A stretch of DNA of 64,000 nucleotides from Karstenula rhodostoma CBS 690.94. Taxonomy: Eukaryota > Ascomycota > Dothideomycetes > Pleosporales > Didymosphaeriaceae. Position numbers and translations under genes: made by a program. Positions 40,936-55,182 of the stretch are shown in pieces. The DNA lies in assembly GCA_010093485.1 (NCBI GenBank), contig MU001501.1:1865312-1929311 (forward strand), given 5' to 3'. The notes under the pieces were generated by a model. That model was given only the letters and a program-made list of their open reading frames with translations. It was not told the DNA's origin and ran no database searches. The number at the start of each line of letters is the position of its first letter. Position 1 is the first letter of the stretch.

Positions 40936-43900
40936 TTACTAAAATATACTAAGATCTTATATAATACCTAGATCCTAAAATAAAAAAAAAAAATCTTTAT
41001 TTATATAAAACTATATTATATTCTATAGACTTCTTATATTTAATACTATTTAATATTATTCTATAGTAATAGATATAATATAGAATTAGTTTATATAAAA
41101 ATAGGGCCTATATAATAATTCTAATATAAAAAAGTACTATATTATAATATTTTATTTTATTTTATAGAATACTAAATTAGTTTCTAGAAATATCCTATAT
41201 TTAATATTATTTAATATAATTCTATAGTAATTTATATATTATATAATATATAAAAGGCTAATTAAATTAAGAATATAATATAAATAATAATACTTAATCT
41301 ATTTTTATCTATATTAAGTTATATAATAGTATTATAGCCTAATAAAGACTATTATATTTTACTAATAACTTATTTTTATATTTAGTATATTATTATATTA
41401 CTCTTAGCCTTAATTAAGAGTATCCTATTATTATTTATAATAAATAAAGTAAGGAAGTAAACTATTATAGTAGAGCTTCTATATAGCCGGCTAAACCTTA
41501 GGGCTATATATTACCTAATTAGAATAGAGGATTTTAGACTTCCTATTAGCTAAAAAAAGGCATTTTATATATTCTAATTAGTCCTTAAAACGCGATATAA
41601 TAATATTTCCCTAAATATTAATATAACTAATATATTATCTATAACTACTCTAGCTATAGAATATTAAACTTAGCTATATATTTCTAAATATTTATCTAGT
41701 ATATAATTCTTCTTTAGGTATTAGTCTAGCCTAATACTAACTAATACTTTAAAAACTAAAAACCTCTTTTTTAATTTAATTTAACTTTATCCTTTATCTA
41801 TCCTTTTACTATAACGCTATTATAATACTTAACTTTAATAATACTCCTAGTAGTTTTATACTATCTCCTTTATCTACCTTAATATCCTCTAAGATATTCT
41901 ATATCTATAGAATACTATCTATATCTTTTATTTCTATAGCGCTTCCTAATACCTTCTAATAGAGTAAAAGTCCTTCTAGTACTAAAGCGCCTATTATATA
42001 TAATATAGATATACTTATCTAGGATAATATTATAGCTATAATAGATAGAATAAAGTATAGATATCCCTTCTTATTATTATTTTAACTAATATTAATAGGG
42101 ATTTATAGGTATTATTATCCCCTAAATTTATCTATCCTAAAGTTATAATACTATATCCTTCTATATTAAAAAGTATACTATTATCCTATATATCTTTACT
42201 AGCTAACCTACTATATTCTACTATAGATACTATATAATACTCTCTTTATAATACCTTACTTCCTTATTAGTATACTTTTCTTAAGTACTATATAATTATT
42301 ATAGGATAGTATTAATAGTATAAGGAGTATTTTAATAATCCTAATTAGAAGTATATCCTCTTTTATAAGGTTCTAGAGCTCTAGAAATAGGCTAAGTGGC
42401 GCCTTTATAAGGCTAAGTAATTTAAGTCTATTATAGAAGATATTATTTTCCCCTTTTTCTAAGATTATATAGATAATAGTAAATAAAAGTATTTCCTCCT
42501 ATAATAGATTATATTTCTAAATTAGTATAAAATAAACTTTTAAAGTAGATTAGTTATACCCTACCTCTTTTTTTTTATATATATCCTTATCTAATACCTA
42601 GACTAATACCTACTTTATAGACGCGTTTTTATATTATACTACCTATTCTAGCTATATATTATCTCTCTATTAATTAGTAATAGTAGGCTAGAAATCTATA
42701 CTACTCTACTATAAATATAGTTATCTACTTAATCTAGTTTTTAATATCTTTATAAATAGAAAATTAAAGAAACGCTATATATATTATAGATAAAAATATT
42801 CTCTACTAACTCCTATTATACCTCTTTCTAAATACTATATTATTAATAGGCCTACTAATATTATAACTTAATTATATTCTATACCTTATACTCTATTATC
42901 TTTACTAAGTCTTTTATAACTCTTTACCCTAATAAGACTAACCCTATAAAAGTTATTTTAGAATAGTTATTATTTATTATATAAGGCCTATTAGATCCCT
43001 CTTCTAATATTCTCTTCTAAACTAAATATAATATAATTAATACTATATACTCCTTTACTATTATATATAGAGGATTTAGATATAAGATCTATTTAATTTA
43101 TAATAGTATAAATACCTATCTAGCCTACTCCTATATCCCTAGGTCTATAGATATTAGGTAAGGTATTAGACTTTACCTCCTCTAATAGTCCTGTACCTAA
43201 TTATAGTAATAAAAGTAGTAGGAATAAATTTAGTAGTAGGGACCTCTTTATAGAGGACTTTATAACTACTAAAGACTAAATATATTAGTAGAATTCTCCT
43301 ATTTAGTAATCTTTAGATCCTATAAACCTAGACTATCTATAGGAATCTATACTTCTACCTAAAAAATTAAACTATATATTAGTATTCTATTAGGAGCTTA
43401 AGAATATTTAGATAAGTATTTACTTTATTTATAATTACTAGTAGTTTAACCTCTATATTATCTAGAGAGAGTATAATAACTACTATTAGAATTAAATAAA
43501 GAATAATAGACTAGATTTTATTCTATTATATAGGAGTAGGAATAATATAGACTTAGGGCCTTTATCTTTATTATTACTACCTTTTATTAATATAGAAGAA
43601 TATCTACTTACTTAGATCTAAATTATTATAGAGATATATACTTATAGGGGGGCCTAATACTATTATTATAGCTATATCTATAACTTTACTATTAATATAG
43701 TAATACCTTTTTCTTAACTTCTATAGTTTCCTTAAGAGGTTAAGATTATTATCCTAAAGCCTGCCTAGACTAAGGGGGATAACCTAGATTAGATTAATTA
43801 CTAATTTAAAAAGGACTACTATATATATTATTCTATTATATAGTAGTGGCTTCTATTCCTAGTTACCTATTATTCTAGCTACTAAGATATTACTATTAAC

Positions 43901-44326
43901 TATAAGACTCTTATATCCCTTCTTATTAATAGTTTTATTAAATAGTAACTAGAGGTCCTTTATCTTAGTTCTAAAGACTCTAGTTCTAGTTAAATAACTA
44001 ATACTATACCTAATACCTCCTTTAGCTAGTAGTCTTATCCTTTAAATATAGGTAGTATACTACCTAGTACTACTTCTATATAAGGAGAAGGTAAGAGTAT
44101 ATATAGTAGTAATAAAGAGGCTAGTACTAAGGATAATATATATAAAAATAAGGATAAGCCTCTAGAGGTTTTAGTTATATCTAATTTAGATATAGCTACC
44201 CCTAAATTTAAATCTCTTTAGAACTAAATTTATTTTTATACTAGCTATATTTACCTCTCTATAGGAGCTATTTATCTAATATTAATTACTAAGTTTACTA
44301 GAAGTATTTATTACCTAAGTCTTATA

Positions 44327-47300
44327 TTCCCTTTACTATACTCTACTAGTATAGGTAATTATAATAAGCCTTATCTATAAGAAATTAATTTTATTATCTA
44401 TATATATTACCTTCTTTATTATAAAGATAGATATTTTACTCGCTATTCTTAATTTTAGTTTACTCTATTTAATATAATAATATAAAAGGTATCTATAATA
44501 TAGGCTAGTTTTATAGCTAGGTAAGGTATTAATAGTCTTCTATTATAGGCTAAGGATATTTAGGCTACCTTTTTAGGGCCTAATTAAGGAGTATTACTAA
44601 TTAACTCTATTATTTATATAGGTGCCTAGCTCTAGGGAATATAGCTATACTAGTAATAAGAAGGTAGGAAGCTTAATACTATAGTAAGTTATTATAACCT
44701 TAACTACCTAATACCTACCTAATACTTTCTAGATTAAGTAGTTAAAAAGCCCTACCTTATTTATTACTTTCTTTACTACTAATAATTTTTAGTATAATCT
44801 CCTCTGGTTTATACTATAATTTAAGGAGTAGTAGGTAGTAATCTCGAATATATAGAGGAGACTTACTTAGGACTTTCTAAAAGAATATTCTTATATTATA
44901 GCTTACTATTTCTATATTTAATTTATTATATTTAAAAAGTATATTCTTATCCCTCTTTTTAATATCTAGGACTTCTAGGATCGCTATAAATAGTAGGGGT
45001 ATAGGAGTACCTATAACTATAGGCTCTACTATATTAGTAATACTCTAGATCTAGACCTAGAATTAGACCCTTTAGCTATAGAGGCTAATATTAAATACCT
45101 GGCCTAATACTAGTCTAATACTATTTTAGTAACCTATTCTAAACTAATATAATCTAATAGTACTATTATTTTAATTAATACTATAATACTATTATTACTT
45201 CCTTTTATAGAAATAAAGTTTAATAACTAGAAACTATTATTAATTCTTACCTAGTATTATATATACTAATATATTTCTAATTACTATCTTTAGAAGAATA
45301 CTACTATAGGAGAGGAAACCTATAGATTTAGGGCTTCTTAGCCTACTTATTTATACCCTACTTTTATTATTCCCCCTAGGAAGCAATATAGACGCTTTAA
45401 ACCTATCTATAATTATATATAACTTAACCCTTTCTATCCTATATTAGTATTAGGCTAGAGGGCTAATACTAATATCTAAGTCTATACTAGTATAGCTAGT
45501 ATAGCTTAGTATATTAGTATATATACCTTAAAGGCTAAAAAATATACTATTTCCTATATAAACCTTATAGTATCTATTCTTCCCTACCTAAATAAAAATT
45601 ATACTCTTACTTTATTTATATCTAAGCTTATAAATAAAATAATTAGGGAAAGAGACTATTTAGTCTAAGAAGTTATATATATACTATTTAGCCTTCTACT
45701 TATATAGTCTATATAGGTTATAATAAATATTAATTACTAGCCTAAAAAAGTATAGTCTACTATATTCTTTTTTTATTAAGTCTAATAGATAAATAAGGAA
45801 GAGCTTAATTCTAATAGTACTTTATTCTAGAGTAGAAAGTTAATACTCTAGAGATATAAGGAACGCCTATCTATACTTAATAGCCTTTACTATATTAACT
45901 TCCTTCTATATTTTAATTATAAGAGTAAGATCCCCTCTAGGTAATCTAGGGCTAAACTATATATCCTATTCTATTATCTACAGTACTCTTTTATATTAGA
46001 TCTAGCCTACTTTTATTATATTAAGCTTATACTTTATTATCCCTTCTAGTATATAGACGATATTTATAACTTTTAGGGGTAGTTATTTAAGACTAATATT
46101 AAGGCCTATTACTATTATTATATATATTATACTTATAAGTATATTAATTATTATAGAGATAATCTTAATTAGGTAGAGGTAGAGGACCTAGAACTTAAAG
46201 AAATACCTATTTAAGACTAATTTAAGTTAGATAAGCTAGTAGCTCGAGGACCTACTATTAATAGTAAACTAGTTAACTAAGATATACTAGGGTCTAGGCC
46301 TATTAACTATACTAAGGACTAGGGTACTAAGAAATATAATAACTACTAGGACCTAAGTAGTTTAACCTACTAGAAGTAGTTAATCTAGGAGTATCCTATT
46401 ACTAGAGTAGAATAACCTAATACTAACCCTAATACTCTAGCTACTTAATAAAGGATTACCTTTAATATAGTAATAAATTATTTTAAGGTAATCCTTAGTA
46501 GGAGGGTATTACTATAGCTTCTTATTAATCTTAATAGGAAAGCTAGCACTGGTAAAACCTATATTATTAAAATAATTTTAACTTACTTTAATTAACTAGC
46601 TAAGGAAGTAGGTATACTATCTTCTATTATCTAATCTATACCTACTAGAGTTACTATATTTCTAATTAATAGCTAAATAATTAATAGCCTTTTCTAGATT
46701 CTAATTATATATATAGGAGGGATTATACTACTACTATCTACTACTACTCTATAGTAGTTATAGTTTACTTTCTCCTCTATATACTATCTTATTATTAATA
46801 AGAAGTCTATAGTTAGTCTTAATATACTAGCTTAGATTAATACCTAACTTAACGAGATCTATTCTTAATTTATATACCTCCCTTTTACTAGCTTAAATAT
46901 TATTATATCTAGAAACTTTTACTAGTTACTACCTATTACCTAGCGACCTTTATATAATCTATTACTAAGTAAAGGACCTATTAATACCTATATAAAGTAG
47001 CTCTACTAGTAATTCTTAAAGACTATTATTCTTAATACTATTTAACGCTAATAAGGAGATAGTAAGGCTAACTTTTAGAATACCCTCTTATAACTTTAAG
47101 TTAATAAAAGTACTTAGTAGGACTAGTTACTATTCTAAACTCGTTATAGGGCTATTCTTTTAGATTTAGAGATAGATACTTTTTATAATTCTATATACCT
47201 CTATACTAAGTGCTATAAGGTTAATATAATTAATTATAATTATTTTTAGAACTAATACTAGCTAGTATTAGCCTACTATACTAAATATAATAACTCTATA

Positions 47301-47700
47301 TATATAATAATACTATTAATAGAAGCTAGTAATCTAGAAAGTAAACTTCTTCTTTCTATTAGTACTAAAGTTATATTTCTAGCTAATATTTAGACTAAGT
47401 ATAGTCTTATTAATAGAGCTATTAGCGAGGTTAATAATATTATATAGTATCTAGCTACTATAGACTATATAAAGGAACCCCTTTTAATTATTCTTACTAC
47501 CTTTAATTAGTATATAGGGCCTAGTCTATATATTATAAAGGTAAGTAAGGTAACTATACCTATTTTCTCTATATCTCGCGAGTTCCTTTATAACTAGATA
47601 GTTATTATATAGGTCTAGTTTCCTTTCTACTTAGTATAGGCTATTATAGTATATAAGTCCTAAGGTCTTAGTCTTACTTTAGCTAGGATACTTATATCTA
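44327..47700 (+). mobile_element. RIP-mutated Helitron, Rep-helicase relic
   Basis: Helitrons are rolling-circle transposons encoding an HUH endonuclease fused to a Pif1 helicase. Reading through C-to-T and G-to-A changes, the order of domains is complete. The N-terminal Helitron domain (44327-44480) ends in a relic of GRFARHPRFRF. The Rep core starts PTLFITF (44751). The HUH motif, expected as RGSTHNHG, now reads R-S-T-Y-N-Y-R (TAT AAC TAT at 45012-45020), after a relic of DRYEWQ. The helicase P-loop reads KASTGKTYIIK (46539-46571). Next are relics of APTGVAAF (46638), IIDEKSM (46791-46811), RDFYQLPP (about 46914), GAKVMLLANIWT (about 47370) and AITVHKSQGL (47640). From 44748 to 47690 all motifs lie in one frame, so decay is by transitions, not indels. 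The element's ends were not found. Confidence 0.88.
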
Positions 47701-49570
47701 GAGAGAAGGACTTTATTACTAGTTTACTATATATTACCCTATTATATATATAGAGTATTAAAGGCTTTATATTTAAGACTTCTTTTTCTTTCTAGTATCT
47801 AAGGTCTAAAGATAGGAAATATATAAAGATAAAAAAGAAGAATAAATAATAGAGGTTAAATTAGTTATTTTTATATTTAGAGACTATCTTCTAACTATTA
47901 TAAGGCCTAATACCTTTTAGTATACCTAATACTATACCTTCTACTAATTTATTATTTAGTCCTTATCCTTAGTACTATAAAGTATATCTATAATCTAATC
48001 TATATTATTAGGTAGATTCTCCTTATTACTAAATACTATATCTAGAATATAAGTAGCCTTTTTATTAGTAAATCTACTTACTCTAAATATATAGTCCCTA
48101 ACTTATTAGTAATACCTAATACTATAGCTAATACTTTATTTATAAAGTAGAGTATAGTGTATACTTTTTATATAGACTAGGAAGTAATAGAGTAATACCC
48201 TCTTTATATATATTCTAGTATACTATATAGACTATAAATTAGTGGAAAAAACTAGTAAATTAGGTTATATAGAATAGACTAATAAGTACCCTCTCCTATT
48301 TAGACTATAGAATTATAAATAGTAGGTAAATAATTCTTAAAGTCTTATATATAGAGAGATATTATATAGCTAATAAGGTTACCTTATATAGTATATAGTA
48401 CTATATTAAATTAGTTAAGAATACTATAGTTTAAATAGGAACTTATCTTTATATTCTTTTAAGCTAATATCCTCTTTACTAGAATTAGATTCTAAACTTA
48501 TATATCTAATCTAGCTAGTATCTACTTAATCTATATTTAGTAGATATTAGTAAGGTATTAGTTTTAGAATACTTATATACTTATAAATAGGAGATCTTTA
48601 TCCTATAGGTTATTAAGAAAGGTTTTAAGACCCTGGTAAAAATAGTTCTATTTCTAGTATAGAGTTTTAAAGTATTTAGTAGTCTTATCCCTTATAATAA
48701 TCTAGGTATTAAGCGTAGCTATATTCTTAATACTAATTTTAGTATTAAAAACTTCTTACCTAAAGGCCTTCTAGTCTACTTTAACTTTTTCTTTCTTATT
48801 TCTCTCGAGAATAGTAGATAGGTTAAGTAATTACTAGTCTAAAGTCTTTAATAATAAGGCTCTAGTATTAGTTAAGGTATTAGGTAGTTAGGTAGATACT
48901 AGTATTATTAGAGTTAAAGTAGGGAAACTAGAGATATTAAAATACCGAACTTACTTCTTTATAAACTACTTAGCCTTAATTTTACTAATATTTTAACTAG
49001 TACGGGCTGCTATCTTATAGTACTAAGTAGTTCTAGTATTAAAGCTATTAAATATATTAGTATTTAATACTATTTAATACTTCTTTAACTTACTATATTA
49101 TATTATATATATTATTTAACTAGATATATAACTACTTTAGTATATTAGGCTAGTCTCTTATTAGTAGCTAATTAATAATTAGCTATATAGCTAGTAGGAA
49201 GGTATTCTTCTAGAACTTAGAGTAATATATATTATCTACTATTTTATCGCGCTCTATAGTAAGCTCTTTACTAGTCTTTTTTATTTAAGTAGCTATATTT
49301 TTCTTTATACTTTTATTTAAAAAGTACTCTCTAGTACCTTTATACTACTTAATATTAGGTAGGTCTACTATAGTAGAGGTATTAGGTAAGTATTAGGTAT
49401 AAAGTAATAGGTAGATATTAGGTATAGGATAAGTAACTATATAGTTCTATAATATAGAGTGTAGAAAAAAGGTAATAAAGGTAAATAGAAGAAGTTATTA
49501 ATAAATATTATAAGTAGACCTTATATAATTAAACCCTACTATTATATACCTATCTATTAAGTACTTATAT

Positions 49571-49916
49571 TATAAATACTAAGGCGCCTTTACTTACTTA
49601 AGTAAAGGTAAATACGCCTTATCTAAAAGTAGGAATATTCTATTACTTTTTTTACTATATAGACTAATACTATCTAATACCCTATATATACTTAAGATAG
49701 CTTAAATATATTAAGTTTTTATAAAGTTAGAATATATTTACTTTTTATTCTTACTATAAATACTAAGGCGCCTTTATAACTTACTTACTAAAGTAAAGGT
49801 AAATATATTTTACCTAAAAGTAGGAATATTCTATTGCTTTTTTTACTATATAGACTAATACTATCTAATACCCTATATATACTTATAATAGCTTAAATAG
49901 GTTAAGTTTTTATAAA
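49571..49916. repeat. Tandem pair, about 160-bp units
   Basis: Copies at 49571-49725 and 49755-49916 (period 184) share TATAAATACTAAGGCGCCTT at the start and TTAAGTTTTTATAAA at the end. They lie between the Helitron helicase and the H3-like relic. Confidence 0.85.
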
Positions 49917-50135
49917 TATAGAGCTCTTTTTCTAATTTATTATCTTTTACCTTTACTTTTTTCTAGTTTACTTTTACTTATATTATATATATATACTAAG
50001 TAAGCCTATTATATAATCTATATAAGTACTATAGTTTCTATTCTTTTACTCTCTCTCTTCTTTACCTTAACACTATAAACTATTAACCCTCTTTAATTAA
50101 TTCTACCTATAAATAATCTCTATAAATTTACTAGT

Positions 50136-50790
50136 ATAGTACCACGTAGAAAAATTAAGCCTTTATACCCTATTAGTGGTAAGGGTAAGGATAAGGCTAA
50201 GACTTAAGGTAAGTTAGATATTAGTTCTAAGTATTAGCCTTATACTTATATATTATAGCTAGTCTATCTAGTTATCTAATAGCTACTAAAACCCCTTATA
50301 AGACTACTACTTCTAGTTTACCTACTAAGGCTTAGTAATCTACTCTAATTACTAGTAGTATTAAGAAGCCTTACTACTATAAATTTAGTAGTAAGTATAG
50401 TACTAGTATTAGACTAGTATTAGGCTAATATTCTCTAGCTATAGCTCTTTATAAGATCTACTAATTCTAGAAGAATACTAACCTACTTATCCCTAAGCTA
50501 CTATTCTAGTGCCTAGTAAGGGAGGTAATTATTAATTATAGTATTTTCTACTCTACCTACTATACTCTTCCTAAGACTATTAATAAAGACCTAGTCTATA
50601 GCCTTTACTTCTAGTCTAGTACTATTATAGCTCTTTAAAAAGCCTCTAAGGCCTTTCTAGTTTATTTCTTTAAGTATAAGTACTAGTTTTAGTATTAGGC
50701 TCTATTATATTTATTAACTAAATTTAGATATACTACTAGCCTATATCTATACTAAACGTGTTACTATTATAAAGTATAATATCTAGTATA
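50136..50790 (+). pseudogene. Histone H3 / CENP-A-like gene relic, RIP-mutated
   Basis: In the frame of 50471 the text reads ALYKIY*F*KNTNLLIPKL, then LF*CLVREV. This is H3 (alpha-N and alpha-1: EIRRFQKSTDLLI-KLPFQRLVRE) with TAA/TAG for Gln, AAG for Glu, CTA for Pro and TGC for Arg. About 29 codons on comes F*SSTIIAL*KASKAFLVYFF, the counterpart of QSSAIMALQEASEAYLVGLF. After an intron-like 54 nt (50674-50727, GTATAAG..TTAACTAA..TTTAG), in another frame, DILLAYIYTKRVTIIKYNI (from 50727) matches DTNLCAIHAKRVTIMPKDI. A basic N terminus may start at ATA 50136 (VPRRKIKP). The loop before QSS is about 18 residues longer than in H3; CenH3 loops are also longer. A single-base frame offset remains across the putative intron. 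It cannot make a protein now. Confidence 0.78.
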
Positions 50791-51330
50791 TTTACTAATT
50801 TACTAGGGTAATTAGTCCTTACTAGAATATACTATTTTAGTTTACCTAGTGCTAGACTTATATATAAGTATTAGACTAGGTATTAGAACTAATACCTCTA
50901 TTTACTAATTATATTTTAGGGTACTTATATATAAAGAATAAAGTTTATAGTAGTAATAGGTTTTTATTAATTAGATTTTTAAGGAAAATACCGCTCTCTA
51001 GGGTTTAGTAGGTAATTCAGTACTACCTTAATAGTAGTATAATACTAGGTAAAATACCTCTTTAGTATAATTAGGTAGTTCTGGCCTATTTAGCCCTATT
51101 AACTATACTCTCTTAAATTCTTTTTTTTTCTATACTATAATTCTTATATAGTTACTATATACTTTCTCTTTTATCTTTATAGGTAATAAGGGTTCGTTAT
51201 AAATATACTAATTTAGTTTATATAGATTAGTAATATATTTTATAGATAGCTTTTAAGAAATTATATTAATTAAATAAGGGAAATTCTTAGTAATTACTAG
51301 AATAATATACCTTACTAGTTCTAATATCTA

Positions 51331-51440
51331 TCTAATTAAAAGCTATTAACTTAGACTTAATTTAATTAAGTACTAGATATATATCTACCTAATTAAAAGC
51401 TATTAATCTAGACTTAATTCTATTAAATACTAGATACTTA
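51331..51440. repeat. Tandem pair, 57-bp period
   Basis: Two copies of a unit containing CTAATTAAAAGCTATTAA and AGACTTAATT lie at 51331 and 51388. Confidence 0.8.
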
Positions 51441-51810
51441 TAGTATAAATTAGTTTAAAGTAAAAACTAAAATTTTTATTACTTTTATCTATAATATTAT
51501 ATAAATAGCTTTTAAAGAAGCCCTATAATATTTTTTATAGTTAATTTTATAATATCTAGTTAACTACTAATAAAAGTCTTAGAGACTATTAACTTAAATA
51601 ATAAAATATATTCTAGCTATATTAATAAAATTCTACCCTATAATATATAGTTTATAAGTATAGCTAAAATAGTATTTATATCTATATAATTTAGTTATAT
51701 TACCTAAGTATATAGAAGATAATAGACTTAATAATTAATAAAACCTTCTAGCTTTAAAGTTAATAGTTAAATTATCTATTTTAACTATAGTTTAACTATA
51801 ATAACCTTAT

Positions 51811-52198
51811 ATTATTAGATAGTATTTAATATTAAATTATATTATTTAATATTAACTAATAGATAGCTCTAAAAACCTCTTAGAATATTAAACTCTAGTT
51901 TTAACTATATATAAAGTAAAATTATACCTCTCTAACTTATACTACCCCTATAATATATAATCTTAGTAGGTATTTATAATAGTATTAATTCTAGTAGAAA
52001 CTACTAGTAAAATACTAGTTAGTATTATTAAATAGTATTTAATATTAAATTATATTATTTAATATTAATTAATAGGTAGCTCTAAAAACCTCTTAGAGTA
52101 TTAAACTCTAGTTTTAACTATATATAAAGTAGAATTATACCTCCCTAGCTTATACTATCTCTAAGATATATAATCTTAGTAGATATTTATAATAGTAA
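51811..52198. repeat. Tandem pair, about 174-bp units, period 213
   Basis: Copies at 51811-51984 and 52024-52198 share AGTATTTAATATTAAATTAT at the start and TATATAATCTTAGTAG near the end, separated by about 39 bases. Both are RIP-mutated, so duplication or transposition preceded mutation. Confidence 0.85.
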
Positions 52199-55182
52199 CT
52201 ATTTATTTAATAAGCTTATTAGATTCTTACCTACTATAAGGGAGGAGATAAGTATAAAACTATAAGTAATAAATAATAAAACTACTAAATATAGTAAATA
52301 GTAATTACCTTTAATTCTTATATAAATATCTACTTAATAAGTAATAGAACTATTAAGTATAATAAATAATAAGTCTTTATAGATATATATAAAATTATAA
52401 TTCTATAAAATACTAAGATATAGCTTTTCTATAATAATTTAGATAAGTTATAATCTATATATAAAATTATATACTATATAATTATATATAAAAAAAAAGA
52501 CTAGTTTATATAAATATATAGAATATAGTAGTATTTAATCCTATTTTCTAGTAATTAATATAATATTAGATTAGTTATAGATAAAACCTTAGATAATAAA
52601 TCTAAAATAAAATTATATTACTTATAACTAATTATTCTACTAGATTTTATATAAAATAAAACTATTTTATATTATACTATAGTATTTAATATTATTTAAT
52701 ATTATCCTCTAGTAATAGATATAATATTATATTAGTTCCTAATATATTTATAAATAGTAAGTCTAAAATAAAATAAAAAATACTTTTAGTTATTATATAT
52801 AATTATATTAAAAATAAGAATATATACTATTTATAGTTATTTAATATAATTATATATAAATTAATATAAAATTAGATTAGTAGAACTCTATATTTTTACC
52901 CTAAAGGAAAAAAAAAAAAAAAAATATTATTTTTAACTATTTTATTATACTTTATATAATATTTAATTAGTTTCTACTAATTTTTAGTATTTAATTCTAC
53001 CTTCTTAGCTTTTTCTATAGGGGTAGTAGGGGTATTATTAATAGTACTATTCTATATAGTATACTTCTTACTTTTTTTAAATATATTTAATATTATTTAA
53101 TAATATTTAAAGTAAACTAGAATTAAATAATAGTAGATAGTAAAATACTATATTTAGTACTTATAAAATAAAGTAAAATAGTATAACTATTAAAGGGTTA
53201 AGACTTATACTTAATTTATTATACTACTAGTATCTATCTTTTTATTATTATTATCTTAATCTAATAGATATAGAGTATTATTAGATAATTTACCTAGAAA
53301 AATAATATTATTTAAGTTAAGGTCTTACTAGTTATATCTTATTATAGTAGTCCTTATTATATTAAGGCTATTAAAGACTATTTTCTAAAAAATCCTTTTA
53401 CCCTTATAAAGAATAGGTACTTTCTACTCCCTTTTATATATAGTTAGAGAAGGTATTAATTAAATCTATAATAATTCTAGTAGTACTATAATTTAGTAAT
53501 AGTTTAAATATATACCTTAATTTTATATTAATATTATTTAAATATTATTATATCTATTTATAGATCTCTAGTACTATTACTATTAAATAATAACTTATTA
53601 TTTAGATATAGTTATTTTTATTTATAGCGCTCTAGAGATATCTTTACTACTAGTATATATATAGCTAGAGATAATAGATATAGCTTTATTAGTACTTAAA
53701 AAGCTAGCTACTAATATAATAATATCTAGATTTTTAATAAATCCCTATATAGGTTACTTTAATAAGCTTAATATTATCTAGATTTTCTAATTAAAAAATA
53801 ATACTAAATAGATTATAGAATAATAAATTAAGAAGTATTAGAACTAATAAATATATAAATATAATATTAAAACTAAAATTTACTATTAGGGTTTAGTCTA
53901 GACTAAAAGTTAAAACTTAATTCTAAATAAATATTATTATATTTTCTAGTAGATATATAAGAGCTAACTAGACTTAGTAAATAATTTTTTTAAATTACTC
54001 TAGAGAGCTATATATAATAAAGGGGACTTTTAAAATATTAAAATTTAGTTTTTACCTTAGAAATTTTTATACTTTAAACTATATTTTTATATTTATAGCT
54101 TAGTTATAAGGTAATATAAGTATACTAGCTAATTTATAAATTACTAATATATACTAACTTAATAAAAACTATATTTAATTAGTATCTAATTATTTCTATA
54201 GTAAGATTTACTATAACTTATAGTAAATAATATCTATAAGTACTACTAGTATAAGGTATATAAATATAAGAGGTAATTTTACTATTTATAAATAATTTAT
54301 TAAATAATTATTCTTCTAAAATCTTATACTTAAATAGTATAAATAAATATCTTTTATATATATATACTAATAGAATTATATTATTAGACTACTAAATAGC
54401 TAGTAATTCTAAAGACTAAACTAAGCTATAAGTATTCTATATAAAATAAATTAATTATACTATAGTATATATAATACTATTACTAAATTTAACTTATAAT
54501 TTATAAAAAAAATAGTAGTATTAGAACTTAGTTATAGAAACTATAGTTATTTTAGTTACTACTATTAACTCTATTTAACCCTAAGTAGAATACTAACTTA
54601 TAGAGAATAATACTATTTAATACTATTTTATATTATTTAAGGTTAGCTAATATAAAATAATATTAGATTATATAAAACTCTATATAATAGCCCTATATTA
54701 TATATTATCTAATTTTAAAATATTAATAAAAATATTTTTATTAATTAAGCTATACTCCTTATTATTTCTTAGTAGTTACCCTACCTTCTCTATATACTAG
54801 ATATTAAGATTCCTTATTAAGTAGTCTAGAATCTAGGTAAAGAAATTAGTAATAATATTAATAAAATACTTTAGGCCTATACTACCTCTATATCTAGAAC
54901 TAAGTAGTTTCTAGTAAATTTTAGTAGTTTTACTAGTTTTATAAGTATTAAGTCTTAGCTTTATCTATATATAATATTAAATATAGAGTAGAATTATACC
55001 TTCCCTAAAATATATAATTTTTATAAATATTTTATCTTTAGCTCTAATTCTAGTATAAACTACTAGCTAATTTATAAAAAGATAGATCTACTATTTATAT
55101 TAATAGTATTTAAATAATATAATTTAGGCCTTATTATACTAACTTATAGAAATAAATACTATTTACTATTAAATAATATCTT

